In this document: piece by piece, positions 7,829 to 15,226 of the stretch
How positions within the stretch are numbered: the stretch's first letter is position 1
Layout of the letters: every line of letters starts with the position of its first letter
NCBI GenBank assembly: GCA_017523995.1
Contig: JAFWUX010000200.1
Location: forward strand, 1 to 21,182
Direction: 5' to 3'
Source of the DNA: Oscillospiraceae bacterium
Lineage (GTDB): Bacteria > Bacillota_A > Clostridia > Oscillospirales > Ruminococcaceae
DNA length: 21,182 nucleotides
Notes under the pieces: model-generated
Database searches by the model: none
What the model saw: the letters and a program-made list of their open reading frames with translations, nothing else
Told to the model about the DNA's origin: nothing
Translations under genes and position numbers: made by a program

Positions 7829-8839
7829 TCACCGGTAGCAGTTGACATCTTTCTGATGATAATCGCCTGTGACTGCATAGGTCAGGCACTTTGCGCCGCC
7901 GCGGCACATTTCCGCTTTTGCGCATCCGGTACATGCTTCCGGAATGCTGTGCGACTGCAGATCACGCAGCAGCGGACTCTCCGCACAGAGCGCGAGCATA
8001 TCCCGCTCGAGACAGTTCCCGATCGGAATCGGGAGACGGCGGCACGGCAGCAGTGTGCCGTCCGCAAGCAAGGTCAGCAGCGTTTCACCGGCAGCGCACT
8101 GATAATAGCAATGCCCGCCCTCGAGAAACTGCAGGGCGCGGTTCAGGTGTACATCCGTATGCGAAAACAGCGGCTTGCGCTGATGCTCCCGCGTCAGGCA
8201 CTGCACAACCTGCCGGAATTCCTCTGTCGAGAGCATCTGCTCGCGGCTGCTGCCCATCGGGATGAGACGGTCTGCCCAGAAGCGGTCGATCCCCTTGCGG
8301 CGCACCGTGCGGATTACATCCGGCAGCTCGCGGTAATTGCCCTTGTGACAGGTAAACGCCGCCATCGTCTGAATGCCGTGCCGCTTCAACAGACGCAGAC
8401 CGGCAAACGCCTTGTCAAAGTTTCCGGCGCCGCGGACGCGGTCATGCGTTTCTCTTGTGCCGTCAATGCTGACCTGCACGAACGCAAGCCCGCGGATTTT
8501 GCTGAGCCGCTCCGCAATTGCGCTGTCGATCATCGTGCCGTTTGTCAGGATGCCGCAGGTCATGCCGTTTGCATCGCAGAGTTCCAGCAGCCGGAACAGC
8601 TCCGGCGAAAGCAGCGGCTCTCCGCCTGTGAAATTGATATGCCCGTGAAAGCCCTTCGCCTGACAAAACGCAAGATACTGCATAAAAAGCTGCGTCAGCT
8701 GCTCCCCGCTGCATGCGGCGGCGTAATCCTCCTGATAGCAGTGTGTGCAGCGCAGATTGCAGCGGTGCAGGATATGCCACTGCAGCACATGCTTTTTCCG
8801 CAGGGCGGCAGGCTGTCCGGATGCGGTACTGTGCTTCAT
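7829..8839 (-). CDS. Radical SAM/SPASM-type protein
   Basis: This 336-residue enzyme has the radical SAM cluster motif C27-x3-C31-x2-C34 (HRCNLRCTHC), the GGEP motif soon after, and a Cys-rich C-terminal region (CAAGE, LLPC, IGNC, CTGC, EMC, AKC) like the SPASM domain that binds extra iron-sulfur clusters. Such proteins usually modify peptides or act as sulfatase-maturing enzymes; the substrate is not evident and no classical precursor peptide gene is adjacent. The ATG at 8839 is chosen because it has GGAG six bases upstream and overlaps the stop of a preceding 10-codon ORF (ATGA). The longer frame up to 8980 crosses the promoter. Confidence 0.9.
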   Translation of the reverse strand: MKHSTASGQPAALRKKHVLQWHILHRCNLRCTHCYQEDYAAACSGEQLTQLFMQYLAFCQAKGFHGHINFTGGEPLLSPELFRLLELCDANGMTCGILTNGTMIDSAIAERLSKIRGLAFVQVSIDGTRETHDRVRGAGNFDKAFAGLRLLKRHGIQTMAAFTCHKGNYRELPDVIRTVRRKGIDRFWADRLIPMGSSREQMLSTEEFRQVVQCLTREHQRKPLFSHTDVHLNRALQFLEGGHCYYQCAAGETLLTLLADGTLLPCRRLPIPIGNCLERDMLALCAESPLLRDLQSHSIPEACTGCAKAEMCRGGAKCLTYAVTGDYHQKDVNCYR

Positions 8840-8868
8840 AAGCTGCTCCGTTTTCTGATTGTTTTCAT
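8836..8868 (-). CDS. 10-codon upstream ORF coupled to the radical SAM gene
   Basis: The frame encodes MKTIRKRSSL. It has the best ribosome binding site of the region, AGGAGG six bases before its ATG. Its TGA overlaps the ATG of the radical SAM gene (ATGA). Ribosomes should therefore load here first and pass to the downstream gene. It is basic and very short, so a role in translation control is more likely than a functional product; a tiny substrate peptide is only a remote possibility. Confidence 0.5.
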   Translation of the reverse strand: MKTIRKRSSL

Positions 8869-8909
8869 ATGTTTCCTCCTGACCGGACGCACCGGCATCA
8901 ACTGCTATC

Positions 8910-8938
8910 AGTATAGCACACTTCCGCTGAAAATGCAA
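8910..8938 (-). promoter_or_regulatory. Promoter of the radical SAM gene
   Basis: On the minus strand TTGCAT (8938-8933) is followed 17 bases later by TATACT (8915-8910), with a TGC extended -10. The start of the 10-codon ORF lies about 42 bases downstream. Confidence 0.6.
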
Positions 8939-9046
8939 TCGCTTCCGAACAGCAGGTATCCACGGATGATCCCGAGCCATATTTGCAGCGGTATAGATAT
9001 ATTATTGTGAGTTGAAGCTCGATGTTTCATGATATATTACAAATTG

Positions 9047-9115
9047 TGTAAAGAGTCCTTGACATTTTACGCCGTGGCGGATATAATCGGAAATGTAAAG
9101 AGTCTTTGACATTTT
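9047..9115 (+). promoter_or_regulatory. Operator-like 22-bp direct repeats at the CPBP promoter
   Basis: TGTAAAGAGTC-TTGACATTTT occurs at 9047-9068 and 9094-9115 with a single base difference. Each is an imperfect palindrome (TGTAAAG then CTTGACA or CTTTGACA). The first includes the -35 box; the second lies between the -10 and the ribosome binding site. A related motif (TGTAAAAGCTGCTTGACA, 9865-9882) covers the -35 of the next promoter. This is what a repressor bound at all three sites would need. Confidence 0.6.
9059..9087 (+). promoter_or_regulatory. Consensus promoter of the CPBP protease gene
   Basis: TTGACA (9059-9064), a 17-base spacer and TATAAT (9082-9087) match the vegetative sigma consensus exactly. 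The ATG follows 45 bases later. Confidence 0.85.
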
Positions 9116-9131
9116 CAAGGAGGAAACAAAA

Positions 9132-9848
9132 ATGAAAACAGTCTCAGCAGTTAACGCACCCGCATACAGCGCAGCGGAAAACCGCACAAACACAAAAGGC
9201 ATCGCGATCATCCTTTATCTTGCGGCGTATATTGCCGTGTTCCATCTCTTTCACCGCTGCTACCGCCTGACGCCGTTCTATCATCAGGAGATAACCGCCG
9301 CGGTTCAGCTGATCGGCTACTGCGTGTTCGGCATCGCGGGCATCATATTGTTCAAAGACCTGTTCCGCACGGGTCTGCGGGAATGGAAGGCGCATCCGCT
9401 CAAAAACCTCGGGCTGCTTGCGGGCTTTTATCTGCTCATGCAGGCGCTGGATTTGCTCACGGCATCATTTGCATTTGTATTCGGGTATGAATCCATCAAC
9501 CAGAACAATGTGGAAACGGCGGCGACCTTATTCCCTGCGGCGGTCTCATTCCTCTCGCTCGCAATTCTGGGACCTGTCACCGAGGAGACCGTCTTCCGCT
9601 TTATCATGGTCGGCAGGGCAAAGGAGAAAATCCCCGCGGCGGTCTGCGTGATCGTTTCTGCATGCTGCTTCGGCGCCATGCACATGCATGCACTGACTGT
9701 CTCAGAGCTTGTCGCCTGCCTGCCGCAGTTCGCGACCGGTCTGCTGCTCGCGATTCTGCTGCTCAAGTGCAGGAATCCGACAATTCCGGCGCTCATGCAT
9801 ATCATGAACAACAGCATTGCGATCGTGCCGTTTCTGCTGAAACGGTGA
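9132..9848 (+). CDS. CPBP-family intramembrane metalloprotease (CAAX/Abi type)
   Basis: This 238-residue protein has about seven hydrophobic segments. The active-site motifs of the CPBP family are present: EETVFR (Glu151, Glu152, Arg156), FGAMH (His184) and HIMNN (His223 to Asn227). Family members cleave within membranes or, in bacteria, are often tied to bacteriocin self-protection or stress. AAGGAGG lies eight bases before the ATG. The gene has its own consensus promoter overlapped by repeat operators shared with the next operon, which encodes an XRE regulator, so it is likely under that regulator's control. No bacteriocin gene is visible nearby. Confidence 0.92.
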   Translation: MKTVSAVNAPAYSAAENRTNTKGIAIILYLAAYIAVFHLFHRCYRLTPFYHQEITAAVQLIGYCVFGIAGIILFKDLFRTGLREWKAHPLKNLGLLAGFYLLMQALDLLTASFAFVFGYESINQNNVETAATLFPAAVSFLSLAILGPVTEETVFRFIMVGRAKEKIPAAVCVIVSACCFGAMHMHALTVSELVACLPQFATGLLLAILLLKCRNPTIPALMHIMNNSIAIVPFLLKR

Positions 9849-9864
9849 GCCGCCCCCGCAGACA

Positions 9865-9905
9865 TGTAAAAGCTGCTTGACATTTCGCCTGAACCGAAGT
9901 ATAAT
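9865..9905 (+). promoter_or_regulatory. Promoter and operator of the small membrane protein/XRE operon
   Basis: TTGACA (9877-9882), 17 bases, TATAAT (9900-9905): a second perfect promoter. TGTAAAAG-CTG-CTTGACA (9865-9882) covers the -35 and repeats the motif of the CPBP promoter. Confidence 0.85.
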
Positions 9906-9939
9906 ATTGATGTAGATAACGATTTCGGAGGTTTGATAC

Positions 9940-10260
9940 ATGTTCAGACGGAAAGTGCTCGATGAAATGGAAACGGAGATCCGCAACAAAAGCATCATCG
10001 TTTCGCAGCGGTTTACGGAAATCATCCTTGCGGTCTGGATCGTCATCTGCCTGCTGACAAAACAGAACTGCGTGCTCCCCGCCTATCTGCTGATTGCGCA
10101 GATGCTCGTCCGGTTTGTCTCCGGTCTGATCTACCGGCACAAGGTCGGCGATGACAGATGGAAACGCAGCCTGATCATTGCGCTGTGCGTCGGAGCAGGC
10201 GTGGTCTTTCTGCTGCTGATCTCCCCCGCGTTCCTGATCGAAAATGGAGCGCCGCAATGA
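9940..10260 (+). CDS. Small membrane protein of unknown function
   Basis: This 106-residue protein has a charged N-terminus (FRRKVLDEMETEIRNK), then about three hydrophobic segments with a basic loop (YRHKVGDDRWKR). GGAGG lies eight bases before the ATG. Its stop overlaps the XRE start as ATGA, so the two are co-translated. Similar small membrane proteins are often paired with a short XRE regulator in Firmicutes, but no function is established from sequence. It may sense the membrane for its regulator partner; this is inference. Confidence 0.8.
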   Translation: MFRRKVLDEMETEIRNKSIIVSQRFTEIILAVWIVICLLTKQNCVLPAYLLIAQMLVRFVSGLIYRHKVGDDRWKRSLIIALCVGAGVVFLLLISPAFLIENGAPQ

Positions 10261-10451
10261 ACAACAGAGTCAGAGAGCTGCGCAAACAAAAGGGTCTGAC
10301 GCAGGACGAGCTCGCCAAGGCGCTGCATGTCTCGCGGCAGACGGTCAATGCAATCGAAAACAACAAGTATAACCCCACGCTGGAGCTGGCAATCCGGCTC
10401 GCGCGTTATATCGGTCTGCCCGTTGAACAGATTTTCATGCTGGATGAATAA
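10257..10451 (+). CDS. XRE-family helix-turn-helix regulator
   Basis: This 64-residue protein is nearly all a lambda-repressor-type DNA-binding domain. The HTH spans about residues 14-35 (LTQDELAKALHVSRQTVNAIE), and the family ending LPVEQIFMLDE is clear. It starts at the ATG overlapping the previous stop, with GGAG just upstream; a longer in-frame start at 10158 lies inside the neighbour and is rejected. It is the best candidate for binding the TGTAAAG-CTTGACA motifs at its own promoter and at the CPBP promoter, acting as an autorepressor. Confidence 0.93.
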   Translation: MNNRVRELRKQKGLTQDELAKALHVSRQTVNAIENNKYNPTLELAIRLARYIGLPVEQIFMLDE

Positions 10452-10460
10452 AGATGAACA

Positions 10461-10494
10461 AAGCCGCCCCGATCTGCGCTGATCGGAGCGGCTT
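10461..10494. terminator. Bidirectional GCCGCTC-type terminator
   Basis: AAGCCGCCCCGATC pairs with GATCGGAGCGGCTT (one C-A mismatch) around TGCGCT. It lies in the 54-base gap between the convergent XRE gene and the partner-switching operon and probably serves both. Confidence 0.7.
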
Positions 10495-10505
10495 GCGTTA
10501 TTCGC

Positions 10506-12215
10506 TTATTCCGGCTGCGTGCCGTTGTATGTAAAGCCCATCATCGTGAGGTCATCGAACTGCTCCGCCTCTCCGGCAAAGCCGCTGACCGCTTCACGCA
10601 CATTGTGCAGCAGCTTCTCCGGATCGGTCTCCGGTTCGCTGTTCAGCGCCTGCAGCATCCGCTCGATGCCGAACATCTCCTCGCGGGCATTGCTCGCCTC
10701 CGGCACGCCGTCCGTATAGAGGAACAGCTGATCGCCCTTTTCAAGCTGAATCGTGTATTCCTTATACTTTGTGCCGTCCATCGCGCCGACGGCAAGGCTG
10801 TGCTTATCCTTATACAGTTCAAATGTGCCGCCTGCCTTTTTCAGCACGGGATATTCATGTCCGGCGTTGGCGCAGGTCATTTTTCCCGTTGAGATTTCCA
10901 GAATGCCGAGCCACACCGTCACGAACATCTCGACCTGATTGTTCGAGCAGAGCGCTTCATTCGTTCTGGTCAGAATCTCAGCCGTTGAAACGCCGAGCAT
11001 CGCGCAGCTCTGCAGGATCGTTTTCGAGATCATCATGAACAGTGCCGCCGGGATGCCCTTTCCCGAGACATCCGCCATGACAAGACAGAGGTGATTCTCG
11101 TCAATCAGGAAGAAATCGTAGAAATCGCCGCCGACCTCTCTGGCAGGCTCCATCATTGCAAAAATATCGAACTCATGGCGCTCCGGATACGGCGGGAAGA
11201 TGTGCGGCAGCATCGCGCCCTGAATCTCCGTTGCAAGCGAAAGCTCCGTGCCGATGCGCTCCTTTTCCGCGGTGATCTGCATGAGGTCCGCGCCGTATTT
11301 TTTCAGCGAATGCTCCATATCCGCCATGGTGTGCGCAAGGGATTCAAGCTCATCGCCGGTGTGGACATCGAGATCGCCAAAGTAATCGGTATTGCCGCGG
11401 TCATTCTGCTCCGCAAAGCGGCGCGATGCATCCGCAATCAGATTGATCGGGCGGACAAGACGGTGCTTGATTCTGCGCGCCTGCGTCCATGAGATCAGCA
11501 GCGTGAGGAGCACGATTGCAATCGCAAATTTCAGCGCAAAATCCTGCATGCCGTTAAGCAGATTTTTCAGCGACACATCAACCAGCACAAATGCAGTCCG
11601 GCTGCCGGTCGCCTCGTTGATAACCGGCACACCGACCGTGCAGAGCAGCCCGTAATTTTCCGTGTAGCCGATGTCATAGAGCACATCGTCATCGCTGCCG
11701 TCGAGAAAGCGCAGCATGCCCTTATAATTGACCGGTTCCCAGTCGCCGGGGAGCAGGCGGGTTGACTCATTTGCATCCGGATCGACAATGTAGACCATCG
11801 CAGAGGTGTCGCGGTCATACATCGCAAGGTAGATATCATAGATTGCTTCGTGAAAGCCGAGCGTGCCGCCGAGCATGTGAAGGAGAACATCATAGGTGCT
11901 GCCCTTCTGCCGGAAGTCCATATCCGCAAAATAGCTGCGGTATTCCTCCGTGCCGACCTTCTGCCGCTGCTCCTCAGTCAGGCTGCGGTAAATCTGCATG
12001 GTCTGCTCAGCGAGCTGCGCCGCATCCGCACTGTGCGTTGCAGCCATTCTCGTCTGCCGTGCAATGCCGTCCGCCATGCTGATATACTGCTTTGTCAGCG
12101 CCGCACCGTAGACCGTCAGCGCAATGAGCAATGCGACAATACCGAACAGCACACAGCTCAGGATCGTGGAGCGGGCGGTCTTTGCCGCAAGAGATCTCTG
12201 CTTCTTTCCGCTCAT
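10506..12215 (-). CDS. Membrane sensor PP2C phosphatase (RsbU/SpoIIE type)
   Basis: This 569-residue protein should receive an outside signal and dephosphorylate the STAS antagonist of the operon. A first membrane helix lies at about 17-41, an extracytoplasmic region at about 42-226, a second helix at about 227-243, and a HAMP domain (RIKHRLVRPINLIADASRRF) after it. A short coiled stretch leads to the PP2C/SpoIIE domain from about 345. Metal-binding acidic residues are visible in GGDFYD (Asp364), MADVSGKG (Asp382) and the final DDLTMMG. It is the last gene of the operon and its ATG overlaps the kinase stop (ATGA). Role follows from the RsbU/SpoIIE family; the signal is unknown. Confidence 0.92.
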   Translation of the reverse strand: MSGKKQRSLAAKTARSTILSCVLFGIVALLIALTVYGAALTKQYISMADGIARQTRMAATHSADAAQLAEQTMQIYRSLTEEQRQKVGTEEYRSYFADMDFRQKGSTYDVLLHMLGGTLGFHEAIYDIYLAMYDRDTSAMVYIVDPDANESTRLLPGDWEPVNYKGMLRFLDGSDDDVLYDIGYTENYGLLCTVGVPVINEATGSRTAFVLVDVSLKNLLNGMQDFALKFAIAIVLLTLLISWTQARRIKHRLVRPINLIADASRRFAEQNDRGNTDYFGDLDVHTGDELESLAHTMADMEHSLKKYGADLMQITAEKERIGTELSLATEIQGAMLPHIFPPYPERHEFDIFAMMEPAREVGGDFYDFFLIDENHLCLVMADVSGKGIPAALFMMISKTILQSCAMLGVSTAEILTRTNEALCSNNQVEMFVTVWLGILEISTGKMTCANAGHEYPVLKKAGGTFELYKDKHSLAVGAMDGTKYKEYTIQLEKGDQLFLYTDGVPEASNAREEMFGIERMLQALNSEPETDPEKLLHNVREAVSGFAGEAEQFDDLTMMGFTYNGTQPE

Positions 12216-12625
12216 TTTTTCAATCCTTTCACGATCGTCAGGATGTTGCTGCCGTTCACGTATTCATACCGGATGTCATCCATCGTCTTTTTGACAAGAA
12301 AGATGCCCAGTCCGCCGATCGCACGTTCCTCCGCAGACTGCGTGATATCGGGATCCTCCTTTGCAAGCGGATCATACGGAACGCCGTGATCAATGAACGT
12401 GATGCTGACCACGGAATGATCCGGATTGACCTCAACGCGGACGGTTGCCGGTCCGGTTTCCGGATCGTAGGCATAATTTGCGATGTTGACAAAGATTTCC
12501 TCCACTGCAAGCCCGATCTGCATCTGAATCTTCGGGGGACATTCTGCCGCTTCCAGCTCCTCGTCAATGAAAGCAGTGACAGTATCCAGATTGTCAACCA
12601 CCGCTTCGATATCCAGCTCCTTCAT
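12212..12625 (-). CDS. RsbW-like serine kinase / anti-sigma factor (GHKL ATPase)
   Basis: This 137-residue protein has the HATPase fold of RsbW/SpoIIAB. The N-box is VEEIFVNIANYAY (Glu42, Glu43, Asn47), the G1 box is DHGVPYDP (79-86) and the G2 box is GGLGIFLVKK (104-113). Such kinases phosphorylate a STAS antagonist and hold a sigma factor or other target when free. The STAS partner lies 13 bases upstream and the phosphatase overlaps downstream. All ATP-binding boxes look intact. GAGGGCTT precedes the ATG. Its final target is not encoded in this operon. Confidence 0.93.
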   Translation of the reverse strand: MKELDIEAVVDNLDTVTAFIDEELEAAECPPKIQMQIGLAVEEIFVNIANYAYDPETGPATVRVEVNPDHSVVSITFIDHGVPYDPLAKEDPDITQSAEERAIGGLGIFLVKKTMDDIRYEYVNGSNILTIVKGLKK

Positions 12626-12638
12626 AAGCCAAGCCCTC

Positions 12639-12935
12639 TTATTCGATCGTCAGGATGTCAGTAAAACCGGTCACCTCAAAGATTTCCATCAGGTCGCTGT
12701 TTGCATGGATCACGGACATTTCGCCCTGCTTGTTCATCTGCTTCTGCGCAATCAGCAGCACGCGCAGTCCGGCAGAGGAGATGTAGGCTGTTTCCGCAAG
12801 ATCAAACACCAGTTTTTTCACGCCGTCCAGTGCCTCATGCAGTGTCTGCTCAAGCTTCGGCGCCGTTTTTGTGTCGATCCGTCCCTCAATTTTCAAAGTC
12901 AGCTTTTCCGCATTTCTCTCCTGTGTGATAGTCAT
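12639..12935 (-). CDS. STAS-domain anti-sigma factor antagonist (RsbV/SpoIIAA type)
   Basis: This 98-residue single STAS domain carries the phosphorylation site YISSAGLRVL. Ser54, the serine before Ala-Gly-Leu, is the expected target by comparison with SpoIIAA. When unphosphorylated it should bind the RsbW-like kinase and free its target. The start at 12935 (MTITQE) is preferred because the domain begins there and AAAGGAACGGAAAG precedes it; a longer frame to 12980 overlaps the HD-GYP gene. It lies 20 bases after the HD-GYP stop. Confidence 0.92.
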   Translation of the reverse strand: MTITQERNAEKLTLKIEGRIDTKTAPKLEQTLHEALDGVKKLVFDLAETAYISSAGLRVLLIAQKQMNKQGEMSVIHANSDLMEIFEVTGFTDILTIE

Positions 12936-12955
12936 AGCTTTCCGTTCCTTTCCTC

Positions 12956-14260
12956 TCAGATATTCGGATTTCTGCGCCATGCGCCGCTCTCATAGAAGCT
13001 GCGCAGAATGTCTGCATCCAGTTTGCCGCTCTCTGCCATTTCGCGGAGAATCGCAAACGCCTTTTCCGGTTCCATCGGCGGCTTATACGGTCTGTCCTCG
13101 GCGGTCAGCGCATCGTAGATGTCGATGATCGTCAGGAGCCTTGTCTCCCACGGGATCTCGTCGCCGCTGAGATGATCGGGATAGCCCGAGCCGTTGAGCA
13201 TCTCGTGATGCCCCGCCGCCCATTTCGGCACCGGCTTGTAATCGCCGCGGAATTCGACCTTTGAAAGCAGCTTTGCGGTATAAACCACATGCGATTCGAT
13301 GATCTCCCGCTCCGCTGCGGTCAGCGTGCCGCGCGCCACGGTGACTGCCTCCAGCTCCTCCGGCGTGAGCAGCGGGTGCAGACTGCCGTCCGCCGCCATG
13401 CAGGGAAGCTCCGCGAGCTGCCGGAGCTGTCCGCGGCGTTCGTCATCAAGGAAGCCTGCGGTATTTGCGGCAAAAATCATCTCGCCCGCCTCTGCAAGTT
13501 TCCGGCTCTGTTCCGCCGTCTCCGCCTGTTTCTCCGGATGCGTCAGGGCTTCAATTTTCAGCATCAGCTGTGCCGTTTCAATGCGGCGCCGGACGGTCTC
13601 CTCCGCCTTGCCGAGCCGCGTCTTTTTATCCATGATCTCATGCGGAACCAGCAGCTTGCCGATATCGTGCAGCCAGACGCTCATCAGAAACGGCGCGGTG
13701 TTTTCCGCGGTATACGCCGTCAGCCTGCCCTGCGCGCTGAGCCATTCCAGATAGTTTTCCGCATAGCGCACCATGCTTTTGGTGTGGTTTGCGTTATAGA
13801 GCGAATTGCCCTCAATCGCCGTGACCATGACCTCGACAAATGAATTCATAAGACCCATGATCTGATTGGCAAGGCGCTTTTTCGTGATGAACAGCTGCGT
13901 TGTCTCGGTGATATCGGTGATCTGCAGAATCAGCCCGATCTGCTCGCCGCCGAGCCGGAGCAGGTCGGTTGTGATCCGCAGATAGGTTGTCTGACTGCTG
14001 CAGAAATAGGGAACCGTCCTGACGATTTTCTGCTTTGCATGCACCGCCGCAAGCACGCATTCAAAAAGCTGATCGTTGTTCTCAGTCTCCGTCATGATGT
14101 TTGCGATGGTGCGGTCTTTCAGTGAGGATTCCGGCAGCCCGAGCATCTGCTCCGCCGCATGATTGTGCAGCCGGATCCTGCCGTCAAATCTGATCACCAG
14201 AATGCCGTCGGACATATCATTCAGAATGCTGCCGATCAGCATATGTTCACTGTATTCCAT
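12956..14260 (-). CDS. PAS-HD-GYP protein (putative cyclic-di-GMP phosphodiesterase)
   Basis: This 434-residue cytoplasmic protein has a PAS domain (about 8-120) followed by an HD-GYP domain (about 135-425). Metal ligands and motifs seen are NANHTK (His159), LHDIGK (His198, Asp199), HHE (351-353) and GSGYP (357-361), followed by DIYDALTAEDRPYK. This supports cyclic-di-GMP hydrolysis. An extra helical segment of about 90 residues (218-309) splits the region between HDIGK and the conserved RGTLTAAE helix. ATG at 14260 is chosen; GTG at 14269 has poorer spacing. It is the second gene of the operon. It may couple the phosphorylation switch to second-messenger level, which is inference. Confidence 0.9.
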   Translation of the reverse strand: MEYSEHMLIGSILNDMSDGILVIRFDGRIRLHNHAAEQMLGLPESSLKDRTIANIMTETENNDQLFECVLAAVHAKQKIVRTVPYFCSSQTTYLRITTDLLRLGGEQIGLILQITDITETTQLFITKKRLANQIMGLMNSFVEVMVTAIEGNSLYNANHTKSMVRYAENYLEWLSAQGRLTAYTAENTAPFLMSVWLHDIGKLLVPHEIMDKKTRLGKAEETVRRRIETAQLMLKIEALTHPEKQAETAEQSRKLAEAGEMIFAANTAGFLDDERRGQLRQLAELPCMAADGSLHPLLTPEELEAVTVARGTLTAAEREIIESHVVYTAKLLSKVEFRGDYKPVPKWAAGHHEMLNGSGYPDHLSGDEIPWETRLLTIIDIYDALTAEDRPYKPPMEPEKAFAILREMAESGKLDADILRSFYESGAWRRNPNI

Positions 14261-14281
14261 CTCTCTCACTGCCTTTTTCTG

Positions 14282-14902
14282 TCAAACCGTGATCCGCTTT
14301 TCAATCACAACTTTTGTGGAATCGGTCTCGAGCCAGACCTTTACCTCATCCGCAAGCTTTGCGATGATGGATTTTTCCAGCTCGTCCCATTCCTCTGTCT
14401 TTCCCTTCGGAATGCTCTGCTTATAGTTCTGCAGCGACCAGTATGCCTTATCCTGCACCGCAAAGCCTGCGCCGCTCGGTCCGTTTGCCGAGAGCGTATC
14501 GTTCATATGCTCGAACAGCGCCGCCTCCTCAGCGGTATCATTCTGCAGACTGCGGCGCAGCATCTCACGGATTTTGCCCGCGATGCCCTTTGCACTCTGG
14601 TTTTTGCCGCTCGATGCAACCGAGAGCATCTGTGTTTCCTGTTCTCTGGTGACCTGCTTTTCTGCCGAAAGGCAGATGCGGCAGATCAAACCGGTTTTGG
14701 TTTTTTCGCTTTCGAGCCAGAACTGTCCGCGGAACGCATCGAAAATGCCGTGGATCATGCTGAGGGTTTCCTCCGTCAGCAGACGCAGATGCAGCGCTTC
14801 TCTGCCGGTGATGCCGTAATAGGCGGCGAACTTCTCCTCCGCCTCCATTGCAAGGTCCATGCCGTCCAGATCGCCGGTCAGTGTAATCACATCCGTTTTC
14901 AT
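14282..14902 (-). CDS. Divergent GHKL/anti-sigma-like protein, first gene of the partner-switching operon
   Basis: This 206-residue protein begins like an RsbW-type domain: the segment HLRLLTEETLSMIHGIF (about 38-54) lines up with the N-box helix of the kinase in the same operon. However, the ATP-binding Asn is replaced (Met49), and no clear G1 box is seen. The remainder (SGKNQSAKG, NGPSGAGFAVQDK, and an acidic C-terminal part) is not recognised. It may be a non-catalytic partner or a scaffold of the switch. AAGGAGG lies eight bases before the ATG. It is transcribed from a perfect consensus promoter and leads the operon. Confidence 0.75.
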   Translation of the reverse strand: MKTDVITLTGDLDGMDLAMEAEEKFAAYYGITGREALHLRLLTEETLSMIHGIFDAFRGQFWLESEKTKTGLICRICLSAEKQVTREQETQMLSVASSGKNQSAKGIAGKIREMLRRSLQNDTAEEAALFEHMNDTLSANGPSGAGFAVQDKAYWSLQNYKQSIPKGKTEEWDELEKSIIAKLADEVKVWLETDSTKVVIEKRITV

Positions 14903-14965
14903 ATTCTTCCTCCTTCCGTCAGTCTTTATGCTGAATATTGGAAATCTTCGTATATATATTGATTT

Positions 14966-14994
14966 ATTATATCACAAATGACTGAACTTGTCAA
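14966..14994 (-). promoter_or_regulatory. Consensus promoter of the partner-switching operon
   Basis: On the minus strand TTGACA (14994-14989), 17 bases, TATAAT (14971-14966). It is a housekeeping-sigma promoter, so the operon does not look autoregulated by an alternative sigma factor. The 5' leader is about 55 bases and AT-rich (ATATATATAC). Confidence 0.85.
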
Positions 14995-15077
14995 TTCCCG
15001 CGCCCATAAAAATACAACTTGCTCCGCAGCACTTGCGGCGCAAAAACATCAGCCATTCCGGCATGAGCTAACCGGAA

Positions 15078-15106
15078 TTGACATTTTTCTCCTGCTATGC
15101 TATAAT
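15078..15106 (+). promoter_or_regulatory. Consensus promoter of the zinc-ribbon/LRR gene
   Basis: TTGACA (15078-15083), 17 bases, TATAAT (15101-15106), with TGC before the -10. The leader is about 115 bases and contains a hairpin ATGTACG/CGTACAT (15175-15193) close to the ribosome binding site. Confidence 0.85.
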
Positions 15107-15226
15107 TCTGATAAAGCCGAAGGCTTTTGCATCCGGCAGAACAAAAACCGTTCGGAATCTGCACAGGAACAGGGATGTACGGATTTCGTACATGCACAAA
15201 ACTGAGAAAGGATAGGAATCAATCAT

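Noticed and set aside
7856..9010. Long plus-strand frame (384 codons) opposite the radical SAM gene
   Set aside because: It is the antisense shadow of a gene with clear CxxxCxxC motifs, and its product has no recognisable domain or ribosome site.
9047..9115. Possible CRISPR-like direct repeats
   Set aside because: Only two copies, one overlapping a perfect promoter; no spacer series. An operator explains them better.
13289..13843. Plus-strand frame opposite the HD-GYP gene
   Set aside because: Shadow of a gene with complete HD-GYP motifs.
15107..15226. Riboswitch in the LRR gene leader
   Set aside because: Only one 7-bp hairpin near the start; no known riboswitch core could be recognised.
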